A stretch of 64,000 bases of DNA from Seminavis robusta (taxonomy: Eukaryota > Bacillariophyta > Bacillariophyceae > Naviculales > Naviculaceae), in assembly GCA_903772945.1 (NCBI GenBank), contig CAICTM010000436.1:1-64000 (forward strand), written 5' to 3'. Positions 19,843 to 28,800 of this stretch are shown here, piece after piece. Both the position numbers and the translations under genes were made by a program. The notes beneath the pieces are model-generated. The model made no database searches. It had not been told where the DNA came from and worked only from the letters and a program-made list of their open reading frames with translations. Positions within the stretch are counted from its first letter, which is position 1. Each line of letters begins with the position of its first letter.

Positions 19843-21114
19843 TTAGGGCAAGAGCAAGCAAGAAGCACACACTGGAACCACACGACGACTCGACTCGCTC
19901 ACAGGGGCAACCACCTGTTGGTTGCTTGTTCCAAAAGGCCAATTTTGAAAATCATCCGGCTTTTTGAGCGAACGTACCGTACGTGTGTCGATCCAGTCCA
20001 GGTGGTTATGCTAGCTACATGAGAAACTACAGCGATAGCATGAAAAGGCAGTACCAACGAACCCCCCACACACTTTTGTCAGCGCTATACGCAAGGCTAT
20101 CAACCCACCCATGCACGCTCACGAATGAAATATCACCCACGGCCGTAGCCGTACAAATGCCAAGAAAACGACCAACCTGCAGGCACCTAGCCGTCTTGTG
20201 TTTTTGTCGATAACATGCACATTGAATCTTTTACGTCAAGCATTTTTTGAAAAAAGAACAAGCCACTAATTTGATTTTGATTTTCCCCGCAAACTAGACA
20301 TACCCTTTTCATACACCCTCTACTAGCAATCTCTATTCTAAAATACGTTACGCATGCATCTCGGTACTGTATTGACATCACTACTCCCCATTATCTCTCT
20401 ACTGATGGAGAGTGTGTCGGCATCCCCCTGGGTTCTGCGACGGAACCAGCAAGCTTTGTCTTGACGATATCCACCAGGCTGATGACTGATGATACTCCCT
20501 ACATGTGGCTATGACGGTGACCAACGCACAAATGCCGACTCATGCCCCGCTGGATCCTGTGCCAAGGGACGTTACAACGGTACGGTGCATCTACCCCTTG
20601 TGGAACTGTCTTTGGTGTTTGCGATGCCCAAGATTGTTGCGACGGCGCAGGATCATGCGCATGACTACCGTACTCTGCAACCAAGTTCTCCGAACTCGGA
20701 TACGGCTGGGATGCTCCCTTTGCTGTCTTCAAGTCGTGGCCTCCAAAGTCGTTGCCTTCGTTGGTCTTACGAGCACGCCTACCAGAGAAGGAATGCCTCT
20801 CTGTGATGGACATGATCACTCAATTTTTACTATCTATAATATAATATCTACTTACGAGGAATTCAAAAATCTCCTATGGATCAATCGTTTCCCAAGAGAT
20901 GACAAAACAAATTGAACCCTACCAGCCCATGATGGCCTAGCGCGTCATCTGGAGCATGCGTATTGTTGTTTCTTTTGTATGGGGACTTTGGTTGTTTCCA
21001 AGTTGCCAGATTACCTGGGTAAATTGTCGAGGATTTCTGTAGTTCCTTGATTGATTGAGCGTTCCTCCATCCATCCGGCATGCCTGTCTGCCTACCTGCA
21101 TTTCCACTTCCATA
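19843..21114. other. intergenic; possible Cys-rich gene remnant
   Basis: Converging flanks of the lipase-like gene and the membrane-protein gene. Between about 20505 and 20670, plus strand, two frames read C-P-A-G-S-C-A-K-G and then C-G-T-V-F-G-V-C-D-A-Q-D-C-C-D-G, a pattern of Cys-rich extracellular proteins. The pieces need a frame change and stop quickly, so this is at best a broken remnant. Confidence 0.3.
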
Positions 21115-22560
21115 TTATTGCTCTATACGGTACCCGTATTGCTCGCCTTCATCGAGCAGACACTCGTCATCTTCTGGTCCGCACACCATAATGTGCGCAT
21201 TGGCCATGCCGACTTTTTGATCAAAATCGACATCTTCTCCCCACAGGGCGGCAAATTCTTGGAGAGCGGCAGCGGCACTACCAAAGAGTAAACTGTAGAC
21301 GAGATCGTCCCAAATGGACAATTCTTCTTCTGGAGCCACGTGGGCAATATACGTGGCGGCAAACATTTGAAAGAGTGACATGAATGTTTGAAATTTGATC
21401 CATCCCTTGTATTTACAGAGATCCAATCCCGGAGTCACAGTGGTGAGGACCATTTCCAATGCCGAATGTGCCACGACGACAAAGAGTGTTCCATAATAGA
21501 GAGCACCGACATTGCCCAGGAACAGTTGATCCTTCATGGCGGCGACCGTGACGGTAAAGGCTCCAAAGGCTCTCGCAAAATCAATGGCCATGTGTGTGTT
21601 TTGCAAATCGGCAGGAGGTCGATAATGAATGATTTCTTGGAGGATGTTTTTACTGTTGTTCGAGTCATAGATATCATTGGTGGGATTGGGTTCCAAAGCA
21701 GCGGCTTGTCGTAGATAGTATGCCAATATCATGCCGTAAATGAGTGTGACGAGTGTAAAGGCAGAGACAGTGGCAGCCTTACTACCAATAGGATCGAATA
21801 GAATGACAATGGTATCGGCGGGGACACAGGCAAAAATGCAGGCTCCAATCCACGCTTGGCCTTGTCGTAGACTTTTGCAGGTCATGAGATTCCAGAGGAA
21901 GAAATAGGTGCAAAACTGGGAGATTGGAACGTATGCCGACATGGCATTGTAGACGAGTTGGCCGTTGGCGCCGGATGCGTAAATGCCAAAGACATCGAAA
22001 ATGTCAGGTCGGGTCAAAAATTCCGTGGCGGAAAAGATGTACCACCATAGTGTGCCCACCAGCAGACCAAACAAATGCAACAGTTTGTTGTCTGGCATTT
22101 CTTCCACACTACTAGTACTACTGCTAGTACTGCTGAGAATGGACTCTTTGGGTTTTCGATAGGAGACAATCTGACCCTTGTTCATGTCGCTCTTGATCTT
22201 CAAGTTTTGCTGCTCCTCCACTTCTTGGAAAAAGGAGGCACTGTCCATGGACAAGGCTTCCAAAACTTCTTGGTCGTCGTCTTGCTGCTCTTCTACTACT
22301 AGATCTACCAGTAGTGGCGGTTGGTCTTCTGGTTTTCGCAAGAGCGATTTCAGTCGCTTGCGCAATCGATCTCGTTTGCCAGTCGTTTCAGGGTCATCCG
22401 CGGCGTGAGATGCCATGCTCACTCTTGTTGTGGTGGTGGTGGTTGTCCATCTACCAGTAGTCGGTGATGACGGAGATGCAAAATGAAAGGCAAAACCAAA
22501 CGCTGTCGCTTCGAGGGCAAACAGCGCTAGCAGCAGGACCAACTGGATCGGAAGCTTCAT
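21115..22560 (-). CDS. plastid-type multi-pass membrane protein, unknown family
   Basis: The Met at 22578 or the one at 22560 can start it. I take 22560, where a signal peptide ending A-T-A-F-G-F gives the classic ASAFAP-like plastid junction. The protein is about 481 aa. Residues 20-160 are polar and charged (stroma-facing or transit region). The remainder holds about seven hydrophobic segments, such as L-F-G-L-L-V-G-T-L-W-W-Y and F-V-V-V-A-H-S-A-L-E-M-V. The tail is acidic with C-G-P-E-D-D-E-C. I do not recognise the family. A thylakoid or envelope location is inferred from the presequence. The gene is intronless. Confidence 0.65.
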   Translation of the reverse strand: MKLPIQLVLLLALFALEATAFGFAFHFASPSSPTTGRWTTTTTTTRVSMASHAADDPETTGKRDRLRKRLKSLLRKPEDQPPLLVDLVVEEQQDDDQEVLEALSMDSASFFQEVEEQQNLKIKSDMNKGQIVSYRKPKESILSSTSSSTSSVEEMPDNKLLHLFGLLVGTLWWYIFSATEFLTRPDIFDVFGIYASGANGQLVYNAMSAYVPISQFCTYFFLWNLMTCKSLRQGQAWIGACIFACVPADTIVILFDPIGSKAATVSAFTLVTLIYGMILAYYLRQAAALEPNPTNDIYDSNNSKNILQEIIHYRPPADLQNTHMAIDFARAFGAFTVTVAAMKDQLFLGNVGALYYGTLFVVVAHSALEMVLTTVTPGLDLCKYKGWIKFQTFMSLFQMFAATYIAHVAPEEELSIWDDLVYSLLFGSAAAALQEFAALWGEDVDFDQKVGMANAHIMVCGPEDDECLLDEGEQYGYRIEQ

Positions 22561-22578
22561 CATTGTCATGGTAGTCAA

Positions 22579-24321
22579 GGAATGAGAGATTCGATTCAGT
22601 GCACTGGGTACTACTTGGATTTCGTATAATATATATTATGGATCAAGTTGAGCAGTTAGTGCAAGTGCATAAAGCACAGCTTTCTTGTTTCTTTCTTTCT
22701 CAGGAGAGGCGACGACGCTGCATTGCCATCTTGCTTTTTCTCCTTCTATCTGCTCAATAATAATGTCGCAATGGCCTGTTTGCTTTGCTGTTGACACACC
22801 ACGTCATTCTTCTCGTGTCGTCATTTCTGCTGACGTGGGAGCCAGGATTTAATGTTTGAGACCACGGTTCTCAAGTTGCTTCAATGTAGATTTAACAATC
22901 ACGCTGATGAGTTCTCACAGCAGGAGAATACATAAAACTTCTTACAGTAAAAGCAGAATGTGACAAACGAGGATTTAGTAAAGCGGACCGAATGATACGG
23001 CCACCGGACTGTGGTGGATTTAACAAAGGGATCTTGCTTTCATTCCCATAACCTACCGGTACTGGTACCGACCGAACCCAATGGCACAGCTACGCGCATG
23101 TAGCTAGTAGGTACCGGTACCAAATGGAATCTATCTAGTAGCCTACCGTATCGCGTATCGCGTATGGCTAAAGGGAGCTAACGAAGTCTGTATGCAAGCT
23201 ATACATGTCTTGCTGTCTTCCGATGATTCATTCGATTCTTGCGGCTAGCTAGCAATGGACAGCAAAGAACCTCTAGTAGCCCGATGGGTATTTACGCTAC
23301 TAGGCACGACCTGGAACCTCTGTTGTCACTGCCTCTAGCTAGCTAGCTAGCTAGCTAGCTGCTAGCTAGATACAGTATGCATGCAGCCATAGACTAGCTA
23401 GCTTGATGCTCCAAGAGCGAACCACTTCGTAGATGACGAGCGCCGAGCAATGTTGCCGCAGAAACAGGCGCAGTGTGGCAGCATTTTCAACAGCATTGTC
23501 GCAAGAAAGTCACGCAGTCTCGTTCTTCCTTTGTGGAAGGCTGGATCTTGCATGCATGCATGCATGATGATCGAGTGCCACAACAAGGCGGGGTTGTGAA
23601 TGTCAGCCCGGCCGAAAAACCGACCAAGCAGGTCCCCAGGCCAACGAATCCAATCGAATCGAATCAAATCGCTGCCTTGGGCGGTGAGATGAATAATTAG
23701 TGAATCGTAGCTACTAGCTATAGCCATTGCCAAAAGTACAGCGTTGCATGGTTGAGCCAGCCAGTGGGTGGGATAGTAGTCTCGCGCAGCATGATCCATG
23801 TTTCTCGTAAAGTTGCTTCTGGCTGGCTCTCTTATTGCGTCTATGTGGGGTCGAACGAACCAATACTCCAGGAAGGCACCAGCAAACACTTCTTCTGCCA
23901 CACAAGGGTACTAGTAACTGATCCACAAACACATACAGTACTCGAGCAAGAATCGTCATTAGGCGGGGATCAAAACGAGAATCCCGTCCAACGACTATAA
24001 CTTTATTGCAGCGCACATGGGGACGACAGTACCGTATCCACTCCTACATTCGTGCCCGTCCGTCCAAGCTACAGTACTATGCATTATAATCAGCTAGATC
24101 TTGGACCAGTGGAGTTTCCGGTAAACATGTCGTAGTACCTTACTGAATGTCTGCCACGGTGGCAATAGTTTTTCCGTGACAGTGGTGGCATTCGCCTCGT
24201 ACTACAGATTGGACAGGGGCAGAACGATTTCATTACGGACGGGGATTTCTGGTATTGATGGAGAATAGGCTGTGCAGCCCGAAATTGTAAGTTAGCTACC
24301 AGTATGCTGTCGCAGCATGAA
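22579..24321. other. intergenic, palindrome-rich
   Basis: No supported gene. Minus-strand frames at 23398-24016 lack domains. A perfect CTAG microsatellite of about nine units lies at 23335-23365, and GGTACCGGTACC-like palindromes cluster at 23050-23165. Confidence 0.5.
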
Positions 24322-24365
24322 CTATGGACAAGCGTGACAGAGGGCCCCATTTGGTGATGCAGCCA
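24322..24365 (-). pseudogene. scrap of a BspA-protein terminal exon
   Basis: The minus strand reads A-A-S-P-N-G-A-L-C-H-A-C-P and a stop, clearly the same as the end of the terminal exon at 24592 (G-A-S-P-K-G-P-L-C-H-V-C-P-P, stop). Only the last 14 codons or so survive. Upstream similarity is lost at about 24366-24371, exactly where copy B of the dispersed repeat begins. It looks like a third, truncated copy of the surface-protein 3' end. Confidence 0.6.
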
Positions 24366-24370
24366 AGTTG

Positions 24371-24473
24371 GAAAAACTGAACGTCTAATAACGGATTCAG
24401 ACGAGATGTGCTTGAGGACTACCCACGAGCTAAGGCTCGGGTATTTCCCACAGTCAAGTCTGCTCACCGGCCA
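24371..24473 (-). repeat. dispersed repeat, copy B (inverted partner at 17601-17707)
   Basis: About 103 bp whose reverse complement matches 17601-17707 with roughly ten differences. It abuts the truncated terminal-exon scrap at 24322-24365, suggesting insertion into, or rearrangement at, that exon. Confidence 0.75.
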
Positions 24474-24591
24474 CACTGGCCTCCTGAGAGGGTGCGACGC
24501 CTGTTAGCTATCTAAGGATTTGTACACTGAGTTAGGGTTGGGCAGCCAAGTTGGAGTTAGCCCGATTGTAGTTGTGCTATTGCACCATAGC

Positions 24592-25885
24592 CTATGGGGG
24601 ACAAACGTGACAGAGTGGGCCTTTTGGTGATGCCCCCAGGTCAACAGTTGTCGCTGCTTCAGGACAAGATGTACTCTGAAACATGAAAGTGACATCTGGG
24701 GTTCCTGATATCTTGGGACCCCAAGAACACAAATCATGGTTAAAAGCCGAAGCACTAGTCAGCGTTTGAAAAAATATATTCACAGCTGAGACATCTGTCA
24801 TTGTCAGAATTTGTTGGTTAGAGTGAGAAAAAAGCTAGACATACCCCAAAATATAGAGCAATCCAAAATTTGACTTACCCCAAGAACTGATATCAATATT
24901 GAAGGCGTAGGCATGAAAGAAAGTGACCTGCAGCGATGTCACCTTGCTGGTATCTATTGTTGCCAACAGAAAGTGGGGTAAAATTGTTTTAGAGCAAACT
25001 TTCATACGGTATGCGGAGCACTGATATCCAAAAGTTTGACTTACCCCAGGTACTGATATCTCCATTGAAAATACTGGCTGCTCCGAAGGCACCAAAAAGG
25101 GATGTCACCTTGCTGGTGTCTAACATTGAGAGAAAAAGTGAGAAAGGGTTTACTAGTAAGAAGCAGGACAATGTAAAAGCTTGAGAAATTCAAGATTTTG
25201 GCTTACCCCAAGAACTGAGATCTTGATTGAAATTACTGGCAAGATTGAAGACGAAGTCCATGTTTGTGACACTGCTGGTATCTATCGTGGCCAACAGAAA
25301 GTGGTGTAAAACTGCAGTATTAGAGCAAATTTCATACAAAGAAGAAATGAAATCCAAGGCATTTGACTTACCCCAGTTACTGACATCACCATTAAATGTG
25401 GTCGTAGCTGCGATGGAAGGCAGCAAGGAAACTGTGACCAAAGCATTGCAAAGATATGAGGTTACACTTCCTTAATAGACATGACCAGAATGCAAAGGGT
25501 ACATGTATTAAGCAACATCAACCTACCAAAATCAGTGACTGCCAGCACATTCCATGTTGTAATGGAACCTGTAGAAGAATAATGGATCAATGATGTAAGC
25601 CAAACCAACTTCTAGGATTTATTTCCAGCAGTATCAAGTTCAAGTTCAAGTTCTCACCGTAAGGTCCAGTTGAAGAGTAATCGCCCTGGTCCAGAGCAGC
25701 AATGAGAGTTGGTTTGTTGGGGATGACTGAATTGTAAATGGTGAGGACATCCTGCAAGCACAAGAACAGTTGGTATGGTCGTGAGGTGTTTCACAGGAGC
25801 AAAACTCACCATATCCAGCTGTGGGAGAATTTGAAGGAATAGAAGATGGCACATTGCTGGGTTGCATGGATGGAAGACTTGATGG
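24592..25885 (-). pseudogene. second BspA-repeat array, cut off by an in-frame stop
   Basis: In transcription order this piece holds the rest of a Pro-Ser linker ending P-T-A-G-Y-G, an exon for Q-G-D-Y-S-S-T-G-P-Y-G (25658-25749), a 42-nt exon for S-I-T-T-W-N-V (25527-25568), a 60-nt exon (25372-25431), three 75-nt repeat exons (25207-25281, 25045-25119, 24879-24953) and a terminal exon (24592-24794) with S-C-P-E-A-A and C-H-V-C-P-P. The array repeats the layout of the larger copy at 26422-28609. Two lesions cut it off: TAA at 25886-25888 where the other copy has CAA (Gln), and an A-to-G change at the 3' splice site near 25750 that moves the AG by one base and shifts the frame. It may be a relic, or transcribed from a downstream start. 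Confidence 0.6.
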
Positions 25886-28800
25886 TTACCCTGACGGGAG
25901 ACTTGAGGGCAACTGTGATGGGCTAGAAGAGGGCTGCAAGCTTGGATGGAAGGAGGGTAAGGTTGATGGAATATCACTAGGCTGTCCTGATGGGTCACTT
26001 GAGGGAAGCTTGCTTGGGGATGCACTTGGAACTGTGCTTGGTACCATGCTTGGTACCATGCTTGGTGTCTTTGTAGGTGCTTTTGTTGGTGATTTGGTTG
26101 GAGCTTTGGTGGGTGCTGAGCAGGTGTAGCAGAAGGGGCCTTTTGGTGATGCCCCCAGGTCAACAGCTGTTGCTGCTTCAGGACAAGAAGTACCCAAGAA
26201 CATATTAGTGACACCTGGAGTGCCTGTGATCTTGGTACCCCAAGAACACAAATCTTGGTCAAAAGCTGAAGCTCCTTCCAGCATAGAGAAGAAATACCAG
26301 TTAGTGACAGATGCAACATCCCTTCAATAAATCAGAAGGAAAAGAAACAAGCCCAAATGTGAGGTTTTTATCAATATCCGGTTGAGAATTCTTATTTGCA
26401 TATACGGTAGCTTGGACCTACCAGGCACTGATATCCCTATTGAAGGAGTTTGCACTGTAGAAAGTGGTGAGCATGTTTGTGACCCTGCTGGTATCTTAAG
26501 ATGCCAACAAGCAGGCGGAGTAAATTTTTTGTTTTAGAGCAAACTTTCATACAACAAAGAAATGATATCGAAGATATTTGACTTACCCCAGGTGCTGATA
26601 TCTCCATTGAAGGAGGTGGCACCGTAGAAGGTTGAAAATAGGCTTGTCACCTTGCTAGTATCTATCATTATCAGAATAGGTTGGAAAGAGTTAGAAAATT
26701 CAAGACATAATTGAAAAGGTTGATCTATCCAAGATTGACTTACCCCAGGAACTCATATCAATGTTGAAGGAGGTGGCCTGAAAGAAAGCTTGTTCCAATC
26801 TTATCACACTGCTGGTATCTTTTGTTGCCAAAAGAATGTGGAGTAATTGCAAATTTAGACCAAAATATATCATACAAAGAACCGATATCCAAGATATTTG
26901 ACTTACCCCAGGTGCTGATATCTCCATTGAAGGAGGTGGCACCTCTGAAGGCATAATCTAGTGAAATCACCTTGCTGGTATCTATGATTGTCAGAATAGG
27001 TTGGAAAGAGTTAAGAAAAAACAGCATGATTCCAACACAAAGACGAATCCAAGACTTGTCGTACCCCAGGATTTGAGATCAATATTGAAGGAGTTGGCAT
27101 TGTAGAAAGCGTTTTGCAGTGATACCACACTGCTGGTGTCTTTTGTTGCCAACAAAAGGCGGAGAAGATTTCAGTTGCAAAGCAAACTTTCAAACAAAAA
27201 AGAAATGATATCCATGATGTTCGACTTACCCCAGGTACTGATATCTCCATTGAAGGAGTTGGCATTTTTGAAGGCACTATCCAGGTCTTTCACCTTGCTG
27301 GTATCTTTCATTGTCAGAATAGATTGGAAAGAGTTAGAAAGGAGTTATAAAATCCTAACAGAATCCAACAGGAAGAGCAATCCAAGTGTTGTCTTACCCC
27401 AGGAGCTGAGATCAATGTTGAAGTCTGTGGCACCAGCGAAAGTGGCGCCCAACGTTGTCACACTGCTGATATCTTTTGTTGCCAACAGAAGGCAGAATAG
27501 TTTGCAGTTTTAGAGCAAACTTTCATACGGAGAGCTGATATACAGGATGTTTGACTTACCCCAGGTACTGATATCTCCATTGAAAGCACTGGCAGCAAGG
27601 AACGTACTATACAGTGATGTCACCTTGCTGGTATCTTTCATTGTCAGAATAGATTGGGAAAAGTTAGTAAAAATGCATTGGAGAGATGAAAGAAAACACT
27701 GGGAAATAGTCATGCATCAAACAAAATAGCAGCTGGGCTTACCCCATGAACGAATGTCACCGTTGAAGGCGGCGGCGCTATAGAAGGTGCTATACAGTGA
27801 TGTGACCGTGCTGGTATCTTTTGTTGACAATATGAGGTGGAGGTACATTGAAGTTTTAGACCAACTTTCAACCAAAAAGAAATGATATCCATGATGTTCG
27901 ACTTACCCCAGGTACTGATATCTCCATTGAAGGAGTTGGCATTGTAGAAGGCACCAAGTAAGTCTAACACCTTGCTGGTATCTATCATTGTCAGAATACA
28001 TTAGAAAGAGTAAGGATAAATCCACACAGAACATACAACAAACAAAAATTTGGGTTTGCCTCACCCCAGGAACTGAGATCGACATTGAACGAGGTGGCAT
28101 CCTTGAAGGCGTTTCTCAGTGTAACAACACTGCTTGTATCTATTATTGCCGACAGAAGGAGAGTAAAATTACAGTATTAGACGAAACTTTCATATACCAA
28201 GAGATTATATCCAAGATGTTTGACTTACCCCAGTTACTGACATCACCATTAAATGTGGTCGTATCTGTGATTGAAGGCAGCAAGGACTCTGTGACCAGAG
28301 CATAACCAGAGCAGACAAAGAGATGGGTTACACTTTCCAAAAAAGAAATAACAAGAACGCAAATGGTTGTAAACCACATACCATAGTCAGTGACTGCCTT
28401 AACATTCCATGTTGTAATGGAGCCTGTGGAAGAGCAGAGGATAAATGGTGTAAGTGTGTACCTTGTTGGACTTATTACCAGCAGTATTAAGTTCAAGTTC
28501 AAGTTCAGTTTCTTACCATAAGGTCCAGTTGGAGAGTAATCGCCCTGCTCCAGAGCATCAATGAGAGTTGGTTTGTCGGGGATGACTGATTGGTACATGG
28601 AGAGGACATCTTGCTTAGCAAAAATCAGTCTGTTTTGTTGTGAGGTGTTTCTGATAGGAGTAGACTCACCATATCCCGCAGTAGGAGAAATTGAAGGAAT
28701 AGAAGATGGCACAATACTGGGTTGCATGGAGGGAAGACTTGATGGTTGCCCTGATGGGAGACTTGAGGGAAACTGGGACGGACTTGAAGATGGTTGCAAG

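Noticed and set aside
24879-28288. Regularly spaced repeats that at first glance resemble a CRISPR array
   Set aside because: The repeats are 75-nt protein-coding exons with splice sites, diverged from each other, in a eukaryotic gene; the spacing is intron sequence.
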